Shown here piece by piece: positions 10,217-17,370 of a stretch of DNA of 22,570 nt. A program made the position numbers and the translations under genes. Source of the stretch: DASZJY01 sp036260255. GTDB taxonomy: Bacteria; Actinomycetota; Acidimicrobiia; Acidimicrobiales; AC-14. The stretch is from assembly GCA_036260255.1 (NCBI GenBank), contig DATAAF010000079.1, positions 1-22,570 on the forward strand. The letters are read 5' to 3'. Below the pieces are notes generated by a model, which had not been told where the DNA came from, did no database searches, and saw only the letters and a list, made by a program, of their open reading frames with translations. Within the stretch, counting starts at the first letter, position 1; every line of letters starts with the position of its first letter.

Positions 10217-10806
10217 GCCCCGGTCCGGCCGCCGCCGAGCGACGGCCCGACCCGCTGGTCTTCGTGATCGTCGGGCCGTCCGGTGTCGGCAAGGGCTCGA
10301 TCGCGGGCGCGCTGCCGGGGCGTGTGCCCCGGCTGTGGCTGAGCCGGTCGTGGACCACCCGTCCCCGCCGGCCCGGCGAGGCGGAGGACGCCTACAACTT
10401 CGTCGACGAGGAGGCCTTCGAGGAGCACTCGAGCGGCGGCGGCTTCATCGAGTCGGCGACGGTCTTCGGCCACCGCTACGGCACGCCGGTGCCGGAGGCC
10501 CCGCCCGGCCACGACGTTCTCCTCGAGATCGACGTGCAGGGCGCCGCCCAGGTGCGCGAGCGCCATCCCGACGCGGTGGTGGTCCTCGTGGTGGCGCCGT
10601 CCCGCGAGGCGCAGGAGGAGCGCCTCCGCAACCGCGGGGACGACGAGGCCACCATCCGGCGACGGATCGCCGAGGCCGAGCGGGAGGAGGAGGCGGGGCG
10701 GCGGCTGGCCGATCATGTCGTCGTCAACGACGATCTCTCCCGGGCCACCGACGAGGTCGCTGCTATCGTTGAGAGTCACCGCACGCGGCGCGGTCGTACG
10801 CGCTGA
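10213..10806 (+). CDS. gmk: Guanylate kinase
   Basis: Gmk phosphorylates GMP to GDP with ATP. The frame has P-loop GPSGVGKGS, the GMP-binding SRSWTTRPRRPGEAEDAYNFV, the FGHRYGTPV segment, LLEIDVQGAAQV and the lid-region RNRGDDEATIRRRIAEAERE, ending with HVVVNDDL. The start is uncertain. The first conventional codon, GTG 10264, would remove part of the first strand (LVFVIVGPSG). CTG 10213 overlaps the mihF stop as CTGA, like the ATGA and GTGA junctions elsewhere here, and gives 197 residues, normal for the family. CTG 10255 is another option. I chose 10213. No ribosome-binding site is evident, so translation may depend on coupling to mihF. Confidence 0.92.
   Translation: MSPGPAAAERRPDPLVFVIVGPSGVGKGSIAGALPGRVPRLWLSRSWTTRPRRPGEAEDAYNFVDEEAFEEHSSGGGFIESATVFGHRYGTPVPEAPPGHDVLLEIDVQGAAQVRERHPDAVVVLVVAPSREAQEERLRNRGDDEATIRRRIAEAEREEEAGRRLADHVVVNDDLSRATDEVAAIVESHRTRRGRTR
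10764..10769 (+). promoter_or_regulatory. Candidate extended -10 promoter for rpoZ
   Basis: TGCTATCGT near the 3' end of gmk has an extended -10 shape (TGC then TATCGT, fitting TANNNT). It would start a short leader of about 50 bases before rpoZ, which has a ribosome-binding site. No clear -35 is seen, and it lies in coding sequence, so it could be chance. Confidence 0.35.
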
Positions 10807-10825
10807 CGCACACTGGAGCTGCCTC

Positions 10826-11116
10826 ATGGCCGAGCGCGCCACCATGATCTACCCGCCCATCGAGGACCTGCTCGACAAGGTCGACTCGAAGTTCAGCCTG
10901 GTGACGCTGGCTGCCAAGCGCGGCCGGCAGATCAACTCGTACTTCAGCCAGCTGGGCGAGGGCCTCGGTTCCATCGTCCCCCCGCAGGTCGCGTCGGTGT
11001 CCCGCAAGCCGCTGTCGATCGCCCTCGAGGAGATCGCGGCCGACAAGATCACCTTCACCCGCCTCGAGGAGGGCGCCGAGCCCGCCGAGGAGACCACGCT
11101 GGAGGCGACCGAGTAG
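10826..11116 (+). CDS. rpoZ: DNA-directed RNA polymerase omega subunit
   Basis: Omega is the small subunit that helps fold and hold beta-prime in RNA polymerase. From ATG 10826 it has 96 residues. The sequence MIYPPIEDLLDKVDSKFSLVTLAAKRGRQINSYF carries the conserved first part, and KPLSIALEEIAADKITF the second. The acidic Ala/Glu/Thr tail is the usual variable end. GGAG at 10815-10818, seven bases before the ATG, decides the start. An earlier in-frame ATG at 10715 lies within gmk and is not conserved. Position between gmk and coaBC is the standard order. Confidence 0.94.
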   Translation: MAERATMIYPPIEDLLDKVDSKFSLVTLAAKRGRQINSYFSQLGEGLGSIVPPQVASVSRKPLSIALEEIAADKITFTRLEEGAEPAEETTLEATE

Positions 11117-11137
11117 CGCCGAAGCACAGCTTCGGCG
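11117..11137 (+). other. Stem-loop directly after rpoZ
   Basis: Nine paired bases, CGCCGAAGC 11117-11125 with GCTTCGGCG 11129-11137, enclose an ACA loop immediately after the rpoZ TAG. No T-tract follows, so it may be a weak terminator or an mRNA-end stabiliser rather than a classical terminator. Confidence 0.6.
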
Positions 11138-11159
11138 TGAAGGGAACCGCCGCCGAGCG

Positions 11160-12407
11160 ATGAGCGAGGCGACCACGCAGTTCGGGGGGTTCGCGGGAGG
11201 CAGAGCCCCCCGCGTGATCTTGGGTGTGTGCGGGGGCATCGCCGCCTACAAGGCCGTCGAAGTCTGCCGGCGGCTGGTCGACGCCGGCGCCCACGTCGTT
11301 CCCGTCATGACGGCCGACGCCCAGCGCTTCGTGGGGGCCGTCACGCTCTCCGCCCTCGCCTCAGAGCCGGTGCAGACGTCGCTGTGGGACGAGGCCGACC
11401 CCATCCCCCACACCCGCCTGGGGCGGGAGGCCGACGTGATCGTCGTGGCTCCGGCCACCGCTCGCCTGCTGGCGGCCTACGCCGCCGGCCTGGCCGACGA
11501 CCTGCTCACCGCGACGCTCCTGGCCACGCGTGCGCCCGTGGTGGTGTGCCCGGCCATGCACGCCGAGATGTGGGAGCACCCCGCGGTGCGCCACAACGTC
11601 GCCGTGCTGCGCGAGCGGGGCGTGCACATCGTCGAGCCGGCAGTGGGACGGCTGGCCGGCGGCGAGGAGGGCCCCGGCCGCCTGGCCGAGGCCGACGACA
11701 TCGTGGCCGCGGTGGCCGCCGCGCTCACGCCCCAGGACCTCGCCGGTCGCAAGGTGCTGGTGACGGCCGGCGGCACCCGCGAGCCCATCGACGCGGTCCG
11801 CTTCGTCGGCAACCGGTCGTCGGGCAAGCAGGGTCACGCCCTGGCCGCCGAGGCTGCCGCCCGCGGCGCACGCGTCACCCTGGTCACCGCCGCCGACCGG
11901 CCCCCCCCGCCCGGCGTGGAGGTCGTGGCGGTGCAGACGGCGGCGGAGATGGAGCAGGCGGTGCTGGAGCGGGCGGCCCAGGCCGACGTGGTGCTGATGG
12001 CCGCCGCCGTCGCCGACTTCCGCCCCCGCCGACCGGCAGCGGGCAAGCTGCCCAAGTCCGAGGGCGTGCCCGCGCTCGAGCTGGAGGCGACGCCCGACAT
12101 CCTGGCCGGGGTGGCCCACACCCGGGGTCCCGGCCAGGTGCTCGTCGGGTTTGCCGCCGAGACCACCGATCTGGTCGAGCGGGCGACCGCCAAGCTGCGG
12201 GCCAAGGGCCTCGACCTCGTCGTCGCCAACGACGTGTCCGCCCCGGACGCCGGGTTCGACACCGACACGAACCGGGCGGTGGTGATCGAGGCCGACGGCC
12301 GGGTCACCGACGTCCCGCTCGTCGACAAGCGAGCGTTGGCCGCGACCGTGCTCGACGTCGTGGCCCGCCAACTCTCCGACCGCCCATCCATGAGGAGGAC
12401 GCTGTGA
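11160..12407 (+). CDS. coaBC: Bifunctional phosphopantothenoylcysteine decarboxylase / phosphopantothenate-cysteine ligase
   Basis: This enzyme makes 4'-phosphopantetheine for coenzyme A. The N-terminal CoaC half is an FMN flavoprotein (VILGVCGGIAAYKAVEV) with catalytic His84 (PIPHTRLGREADVIVVAPAT). The usual PxMNxxMW motif reads PAMHAEMW (131-138), and the position of the E. coli active-site cysteine appears to be Gly167 (LAGGEEGPGR). From memory, other actinobacteria vary similarly. The CoaB half starts at GRKVLVTAGGTREPID (about 197) and includes NRSSGKQG, AAAVADFRP and VANDVS. ATG 11160 gives 415 residues, but the first 18 contain the hairpin-repeat peptide. GTG 11214 begins exactly at the conserved VILGV and is a real alternative. 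Neither start has a strong ribosome-binding site. Confidence 0.95.
   Translation: MSEATTQFGGFAGGRAPRVILGVCGGIAAYKAVEVCRRLVDAGAHVVPVMTADAQRFVGAVTLSALASEPVQTSLWDEADPIPHTRLGREADVIVVAPATARLLAAYAAGLADDLLTATLLATRAPVVVCPAMHAEMWEHPAVRHNVAVLRERGVHIVEPAVGRLAGGEEGPGRLAEADDIVAAVAAALTPQDLAGRKVLVTAGGTREPIDAVRFVGNRSSGKQGHALAAEAAARGARVTLVTAADRPPPPGVEVVAVQTAAEMEQAVLERAAQADVVLMAAAVADFRPRRPAAGKLPKSEGVPALELEATPDILAGVAHTRGPGQVLVGFAAETTDLVERATAKLRAKGLDLVVANDVSAPDAGFDTDTNRAVVIEADGRVTDVPLVDKRALAATVLDVVARQLSDRPSMRRTL
11181..11212 (+). repeat. G-rich hairpin repeat, copy 2 (start of coaBC)
   Basis: This is related to 3772-3803: TTCGGGGGG head, G-rich centre, then CAGAGCCCCCC. The 5' G-run can pair with the 3' C-run, or GGGAGGC can pair imperfectly with GCCCCCC over an AGA loop. 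In the coaBC frame it encodes FGGFAGGRAPR, against FGGDPGGRAPR for the carA copy. It ends two bases before an in-frame GTG where CoaC homology begins. Confidence 0.55.
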
Positions 12408-13597
12408 GCACCTACACCTTCACCTCGGAGTCCGTCACCGAGGGCCATCCGGACAAGATGGCCGACCAGATCTCCGACGCGGTGCTCGACGCCATCCTCG
12501 CCGAGGACACCCAGGGCCGGGTGGCGTGCGAGACCCTGCTCACCACGGGCCTGGTCGTGGTGGCCGGGGAGATCACCACAAGGGCCTACGTCGACATCCC
12601 CAAGCTGGTGCGCACCACGGTCTGCGGGATCGGCTACGACCGGGAGTCCTATGGGTTCGACGGCAACACCTGCGGCGTGATCACGTCGATCGACGAGCAG
12701 TCGCCGGACATCAGCCAGGGCGTGACCACCGCCTACGAGGTCCGCAGCGGCCGCAGCGCCGAAGACGAGCTCAACGCCCAGGGGGCGGGCGACCAAGGGA
12801 TGATGTTCGGTTACGCCTGCGACGAGACCGACGACCTCATGCCGCTGCCCATCTGGTTGGCCCACCGGCTCGCCCAGCGGCTCTCCGAGGTCCGCAAGGC
12901 CGGCGTGCTCCCCTACCTGCGCCCCGACGGGAAGACCCAGGTGACCGTCGAGTACGAGGACGGCCGCCCGGTGCAGCTCAAGACGGTGCTGATCTCCACT
13001 CAGCACCAGCCCGGCCTCGACGTCGAGACGCTCCTCAAGCCCGACCTGCGCGAGCACGTCATCCATCCCCTCCTGCCCGCCGCCTTCGCCGACGACAACT
13101 ACGAGCTCTTGGCCAACCCCACCGGGACCTTCGAGCTCGGCGGTCCCCATGCCGACACCGGCCTCACCGGCCGCAAGATCATCGTCGACACCTACGGCGG
13201 CGCCGCCCGCCACGGCGGCGGTGCCTTCTCGGGCAAGGACCCCTCCAAGGTCGACCGCTCGGCCGCCTACGCCGCCCGGTGGGTGGCCAAGCACATCGTG
13301 GCCGCGGGGGCGGCCCGACGCTGCGAGATCCAGGTTGCCTACGCCATCGGCGTGGCCCGGCCGGTTTCGATCATGGTCGAGACGTTCGGCACCGAGACGG
13401 TCGACCCCCGGCGCATCGAGCCCATGATCCAGGAGGTGTTCGACCTGCGCCCGGCCGCCATCATCCGCGACCTCGACCTGCGCCAGCCCATCTACCGGCG
13501 CACCGCCGCCTACGGCCACTTCGGGCGTCCCGACAAGGAGTTCTCCTGGGAGCACCTCGGGCGCCTCGACGACGTGCGCTCCGCCCTCGCGCTCTGA
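12404..13597 (+). CDS. metK: S-adenosylmethionine synthetase
   Basis: MetK forms S-adenosylmethionine from methionine and ATP. The 397-residue protein is complete: TFTSESVTEGHPDKMADQISDAVLDAIL at the N-terminus (ATP and metal site), signature GAGDQGMMFGYA at 127-138, phosphate-loop GGGAFSGKDPSKVDR from 271, and the C-terminal KEFSWEHLGR. GTG 12404 has GAGGAGG at 12392-12398 and overlaps the coaBC stop as GTGA. No SAM riboswitch can precede it because the start is buried in coaBC, so it is probably co-transcribed. Downstream, priA overlaps its stop if priA starts at CTG. Confidence 0.98.
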   Translation: MSTYTFTSESVTEGHPDKMADQISDAVLDAILAEDTQGRVACETLLTTGLVVVAGEITTRAYVDIPKLVRTTVCGIGYDRESYGFDGNTCGVITSIDEQSPDISQGVTTAYEVRSGRSAEDELNAQGAGDQGMMFGYACDETDDLMPLPIWLAHRLAQRLSEVRKAGVLPYLRPDGKTQVTVEYEDGRPVQLKTVLISTQHQPGLDVETLLKPDLREHVIHPLLPAAFADDNYELLANPTGTFELGGPHADTGLTGRKIIVDTYGGAARHGGGAFSGKDPSKVDRSAAYAARWVAKHIVAAGAARRCEIQVAYAIGVARPVSIMVETFGTETVDPRRIEPMIQEVFDLRPAAIIRDLDLRQPIYRRTAAYGHFGRPDKEFSWEHLGRLDDVRSALAL

Positions 13598-15339
13598 CGC
13601 CACCCATCGCCCGGGTCGTCCCCGACGTGGCGGCCATCGACCGGCCGCTCGACTACCTCGTCCCCGACGGCCTGAACAGGCTGATCGAGATCGGCACCCT
13701 CGTGCGGGTGCCGCTCCACGGGCGCCGGGTGCGGGGCTGGGTCGTCGGCCGGGCCGACCGCCCGGAGACCGACCATCCCCTGCAGCCGGTGGCCAAGGTC
13801 ACCGGGCTCGGGCCGTCGCCCGAGCTCATCGAGCTGGCCGACTGGGCGGCGTGGCGCTGGGCCGGCCCGCGAGTCGCCTTCCTCCGGGCGGCGTCACCGC
13901 CGCGCGCCGTGCCGGCCCTGCCCGCCCCAGAGGAGGGCGGCACCGGAACGGTCGGCGACGGGCGGGGCTCGGTGCTGGCCGACGCCTTCGCCGGCCCGCC
14001 GGCGGTGGTCCGCCTGCCTCCGGCCGACGACCCGTTCGCGGTCGTGGCCGAGGGGGCCCGGCGCGGCGACGCCCTCGTGCTCGTGCCCTCGGTGGCAGGC
14101 GCCGCCCACCTGGCGGCACGCCTGCGGCGGCGGGGCCACGCCGTCGCCGCCCTGCCCGACGACTGGCCGCAGGCGGCGGCCGGAGGGTGCGTGGCGGTGG
14201 GTGCCCGGGGGGCGGCGTGGGCGCCCCGGCCCAAGCTCGCCGCGGTGGTCGTGGTGGACGAGCACGACCCCGCCTACCAGGAGGAGCGGGCCCCTACGTG
14301 GCACGCCCGGGACGTGGCCGTGGAACGGGCCCGCCGGGCCGGCGCGCCGTGCGTGCTCACCTCTCCCTGCCCGTCCCTGGAGACCCTCGCCACCACCCGG
14401 GTGGTCACCCTGGCCCGGGCCGACGAGCGGGCGGGGTGGCCGGTCGTGGAGGTGGTGGACCGCCGGCGTGAGGAGCCCGGCCGGGGGCTGTTCTCCGACC
14501 GCCTGGTCGCCCTGGCCCGCCAGGCGGGCGACGGCCGGCGGGTCGTCTGCGTGCTCAACCGCAAGGGCCGGGCCCGTCTCCTCGCCTGTCCGGCATGCGG
14601 CGAGCTGACCCGCTGTGAGGCGTGCGGGGCGGTGGTGGAGGAGGCGGAGGGGTCGCTGCGGTGCCGGCGTTGCGGCGCGGTGCGCCCGTTCGTGTGCGCC
14701 GCCTGCGGGTCGACCGGGCTCAAGGTGCTGCGGGTCGGCGTCAGCCGGGCGCGGGAGGACCTCGAGCGCCTGGTCGGGCGTCCGGTGGCCGAGGTCACCG
14801 CCGACGCCGGTGGACCGCCCCCGGGGGCGCCCGTCCTTATCGGCACCGAGGCGGTCCTCCACCGGGTGGCGCGGGCGTGGGTCGTGGCGTTCCTCGACCT
14901 CGACCAGGAGGTCCTGGTCCCCCGGTACCGGGCCGCCGAGACGGCCTTCGCTCTCCTGGCCCGAGCTGCCCGGCTGGTCGGGGGACGGGCGGACGGCGGC
15001 CGCCTCCTGCTCCAGACCCGGCTCCCCGGCTCCGAGGTCGTCGACGCCGCCGTGCACGCCGACCCGTCGCGCCTGGCGGTGGTGGAGGCGGCCCGGCGAG
15101 CCGCCTTCGGCCTCCCTCCGGAGCGGGCGGTGGCCACCCTCTCGGGCGAGGGGGCGGGGCCCTTCGCCGCCGCCCTTGCCGGCGCGCCCGGCGTCGACGT
15201 CATGGGCCCGACGAGGGGCCGGTGGCTGGTGCGTGCCCCCGACCACCGCACGCTGTGCGACGCCCTGGCCGGCGCTCGGCGGCGCCGCAGCCGCGGCGAG
15301 GGGCGGCTGCGGCTCTCCGTCGACCCGCTCGACCTGTGA
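13594..15339 (+). CDS. priA: PriA-like primosomal protein N', probably helicase-defective
   Basis: PriA restarts stalled replication forks. The frame encodes 581 residues. The N-terminal DNA-binding part is PIARVVPDVAAIDRPLDYLVPDGL. The eight-cysteine zinc region is near residues 331-371 (CPACGELTRCEACG, then CRRCG and CAACG). The helicase core is degenerate: I cannot find the Walker A GSGKT, and the Walker B box reads VVVVDEHDPAYQEE, one acidic residue short of the usual DEEHD. Actinobacterial PriA proteins commonly lack working ATPase motifs, so a structural primosome role is more likely than unwinding. Conserved residues precede the first standard codon (GTG 13627), so CTG 13594, overlapping the metK stop as CTGA, is preferred. 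The 3' end overlaps the next gene as GTGA. Confidence 0.88.
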   Translation: MTPPIARVVPDVAAIDRPLDYLVPDGLNRLIEIGTLVRVPLHGRRVRGWVVGRADRPETDHPLQPVAKVTGLGPSPELIELADWAAWRWAGPRVAFLRAASPPRAVPALPAPEEGGTGTVGDGRGSVLADAFAGPPAVVRLPPADDPFAVVAEGARRGDALVLVPSVAGAAHLAARLRRRGHAVAALPDDWPQAAAGGCVAVGARGAAWAPRPKLAAVVVVDEHDPAYQEERAPTWHARDVAVERARRAGAPCVLTSPCPSLETLATTRVVTLARADERAGWPVVEVVDRRREEPGRGLFSDRLVALARQAGDGRRVVCVLNRKGRARLLACPACGELTRCEACGAVVEEAEGSLRCRRCGAVRPFVCAACGSTGLKVLRVGVSRAREDLERLVGRPVAEVTADAGGPPPGAPVLIGTEAVLHRVARAWVVAFLDLDQEVLVPRYRAAETAFALLARAARLVGGRADGGRLLLQTRLPGSEVVDAAVHADPSRLAVVEAARRAAFGLPPERAVATLSGEGAGPFAAALAGAPGVDVMGPTRGRWLVRAPDHRTLCDALAGARRRRSRGEGRLRLSVDPLDL

Positions 15340-15929
15340 AGCGGCTCGTCTTCCTCCGCCACGGGGAGACCGAGTGGTCGGCGACGGGCAAGCACACCAG
15401 CCGCACCGACGTCCCCCTGACGCCGGCGGGGGAGGAGGCGGCCCGCGCCCTCGGCCGCCGCCTGGGCGAGCTGGGCCTGGCGCCGGCGCGGCGGCTGTCG
15501 AGCCCCCGCCGGCGGGCGGTGGACACCGCGCGGCTGGCCGGCCTGGGCGACGGGCTGGAGACCGACGAGCGCCTGGCCGAGGTCGACTACGGCGAGTACG
15601 AGGGGCTCACCACCGTCGAGATCCGCCGCGACCGCCCCTCCTGGGTGCTCTGGCGCGACGGCAGCCCGGGCGGCGAGGCCATGGAGGGCGCCGGGCGCCG
15701 GGCCGACGACCTGCTCGCCTTCCTCGCGCCCGACGACGGCGAGGGCGACGTGGCCCTCGTCGGCCACGGCCACTTCCTCCGCATCCTGGCGGCGCGCTAC
15801 GTGGGCCTGTCCCCGTCGCAGGCGCGCCACCTCACATTGGGCACGGCCAGCTTGTCGGTGCTGGGCCACGAGCACGAGTGGCGGGCGGTCCTCTTGTGGA
15901 ACGACCGGGCGGCGGCCGTGGCCCGATGA
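15336..15929 (+). CDS. Histidine phosphatase family protein (phosphoglycerate mutase-like)
   Basis: This is a cytoplasmic enzyme of the phosphoglycerate mutase superfamily with a phosphohistidine mechanism. The catalytic motif LRHGETEWS puts the nucleophilic His at residue 9. A GKHTSRTDVPLTPAGEEAA segment follows, then an EVDYGEYEG acid segment and the second catalytic His in VGHGHFLR. It has 197 residues, typical of the cofactor-independent-looking GpmB-like phosphatases. The GKHT-RTDVPLT pattern resembles broad-specificity acid phosphatases of mycobacteria, so a true glycolytic mutase role is doubtful and the substrate cannot be told from sequence. GTG 15336 overlaps the priA stop as GTGA, and homology starts at once (KRLVFLRHGE). 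Confidence 0.9.
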   Translation: MKRLVFLRHGETEWSATGKHTSRTDVPLTPAGEEAARALGRRLGELGLAPARRLSSPRRRAVDTARLAGLGDGLETDERLAEVDYGEYEGLTTVEIRRDRPSWVLWRDGSPGGEAMEGAGRRADDLLAFLAPDDGEGDVALVGHGHFLRILAARYVGLSPSQARHLTLGTASLSVLGHEHEWRAVLLWNDRAAAVAR

Positions 15930-15945
15930 GCTGAGGGACCGCGGG

Positions 15946-15951
15946 TACCCT
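15946..15951 (+). promoter_or_regulatory. Leaderless-type -10 box for def
   Basis: TACCCT fits TANNNT and lies seven bases before ATG 15959. The gap has no ribosome-binding site, consistent with a transcript that starts at or one base before the start codon. No -35 was identified. Confidence 0.5.
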
Positions 15952-15958
15952 CGCCTCC

Positions 15959-16465
15959 ATGGCGCCCTTCGACATCCGGGTGTTCGGCGATCCCGTCCTC
16001 CGGACCCCCGCCCAGGCGGTGCAGGAGATCGACGACGGCCTGCGCCAGCTGGCCGACGACATGCTGGTCACCATGTACGAGGCGCCCGGCGTGGGGCTGG
16101 CCGCGCCGCAGGTCGGGATCCAGAAGCGGTTCTTCGTCTACGACATCGGCGAGGGCCCTCACGCGGTGGTGAACCCACGACTGTCGGCCCACCGCGGAGA
16201 GTGGACCTACGAGGAGGGGTGCCTGTCGGTGCCGGGCCTGTCCTGGCCGATCGTGCGCGCCAGCCACGTGCACCTCGACGGTGTCGACCTCGACGGCCGC
16301 CCGATCTCGATCGACGCCGACGAGCTCCTGGCCCGGGTCTTCCAGCACGAGTGCGACCACCTCGACGGGATGCTGCTGCTCGAGCGCCTGGACAAGCGCC
16401 AGCGCCAGCAGGCGATGAAGGCCCTCCGCGAGCGCACCCTCGGGCTCACCGTGCCCACCCGGTAG
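15959..16465 (+). CDS. def: Peptide deformylase
   Basis: Def removes the formyl group from the N-terminal methionine of new proteins. All three family motifs are intact in the 168 residues: GVGLAAPQ (45-52), EGCLS (86-90, metal-binding Cys88) and HECDH (130-134, two metal-binding His and catalytic Glu). Metal is normally ferrous iron. Adjacent fmt adds the formyl group that Def later removes, a common pairing. ATG 15959 has a leaderless-type -10 box seven bases upstream and no ribosome-binding site. The fmt start follows the stop by only seven bases. Confidence 0.97.
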   Translation: MAPFDIRVFGDPVLRTPAQAVQEIDDGLRQLADDMLVTMYEAPGVGLAAPQVGIQKRFFVYDIGEGPHAVVNPRLSAHRGEWTYEEGCLSVPGLSWPIVRASHVHLDGVDLDGRPISIDADELLARVFQHECDHLDGMLLLERLDKRQRQQAMKALRERTLGLTVPTR

Positions 16466-16472
16466 GAACACC

Positions 16473-17345
16473 CTGCGCCTCGTCTACCTGGGCACGCCCG
16501 AGGTGGCCACCGGCCCCCTGCGCGCCCTCGTCGCCGGCGGCCACGACGTAGCCCTCGTGGTGTCCCGGCCCGACCGTCGGCGGGGACGGGGAGGGGCCCT
16601 CCTTCCCAGCCCGGTGAAGGCCACCGCCGTCGAACTGGGCCTCCCCGTGAGCGACCGGGTGGACGACGTCATCGATGTGGGGGCCGAGCTCGGGGTGGTC
16701 GTCGCCTTCGGCCGCCTCATCCGCCCCCACGTCCTCGCCGCCGTGCCCATGGTCAACATGCACTTCTCGCTCCTGCCCCGGTGGCGCGGCGCGGCGCCGC
16801 TCGAGCGGGCCATCCTCGCCAGCGACACCGTCACCGGCGTGTGCATCATGGCGGTGGAGGAGGGCCTCGACACGGGCGCCGTCTACGCGTGCGACGAGGT
16901 TCCCATCGGGCTCGAGGACACGCTGGAGGAGCTGCGGGCGACGCTGGCGGCGCGGGGCACCGAGCTGTTGCTGCGGCTCCTGAAGGACGGCCTGCCGCAG
17001 CCCCGCCCCCAGGAAGGGGAGGCGACCTACGCGGACAAGATCGAGCCCCACGAGCACCATCTGGACTGGAGCCGGCCCGCCGTCGAGCTGCACCGGATCG
17101 TGCGCCTGGGCCAGGCGTGGACGACCTTCCGGGGCGCCCGCCTGAAGATCCCCCGGGCCTGTCTCGTACCGGCGGCCACGGACGTGCCGCCGCCCGGCGT
17201 GCTCGACCCCGACCGCCTGGTGGTGGGCGCCGGGGAGGGCGGGCTGGAGCTGGTCGAGGTGCAGCCCGAGGGCCGGCCCGTGCAGCCCGCCGCCGCCTGG
17301 CGCAACGGCGCCCGCCTGCGCCCGGGCGAGCGCCTGGGCGAGTGA
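16473..17345 (+). CDS. fmt: Methionyl-tRNA formyltransferase, CTG start
   Basis: Fmt transfers formyl from 10-formyltetrahydrofolate to initiator Met-tRNA. The frame from CTG 16473 reads (M)RLVYLGTPEVATGPLRALVAGGHDV, the canonical family N-terminus. The first standard codon, GTG 16503, would cut off the first strand and GTPE motif. AGGAA at 16464-16468 sits four bases before the CTG, so CTG is well supported. Catalytic residues are Asn95 and His97 (VNMHFSLLPRWRGAAP) and Asp133 (GLDTGAVY); PDRRRGRG and LLPSPVK are also present. The tRNA-contacting C-terminal OB domain (HHLDWSRPAVELHRIVRLGQAWTTFRG onward) is short, giving 290 residues against about 315 in E. coli. rsmB, often next, is absent. 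Confidence 0.93.
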   Translation: MRLVYLGTPEVATGPLRALVAGGHDVALVVSRPDRRRGRGGALLPSPVKATAVELGLPVSDRVDDVIDVGAELGVVVAFGRLIRPHVLAAVPMVNMHFSLLPRWRGAAPLERAILASDTVTGVCIMAVEEGLDTGAVYACDEVPIGLEDTLEELRATLAARGTELLLRLLKDGLPQPRPQEGEATYADKIEPHEHHLDWSRPAVELHRIVRLGQAWTTFRGARLKIPRACLVPAATDVPPPGVLDPDRLVVGAGEGGLELVEVQPEGRPVQPAAAWRNGARLRPGERLGE

Positions 17346-17358
17346 GCACCCGACGCGG

Positions 17359-17364
17359 GACAAT
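17359..17364 (+). promoter_or_regulatory. Possible leaderless -10 box for the mogA-like gene
   Basis: GACAAT is one mismatch from TANNNT at its first base and lies six bases before ATG 17371, the spacing seen at mihF and at the minus-strand gene. If used, it would also drive the riboflavin genes downstream. Confidence 0.4.
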
Positions 17365-17370
17365 CGGTTG

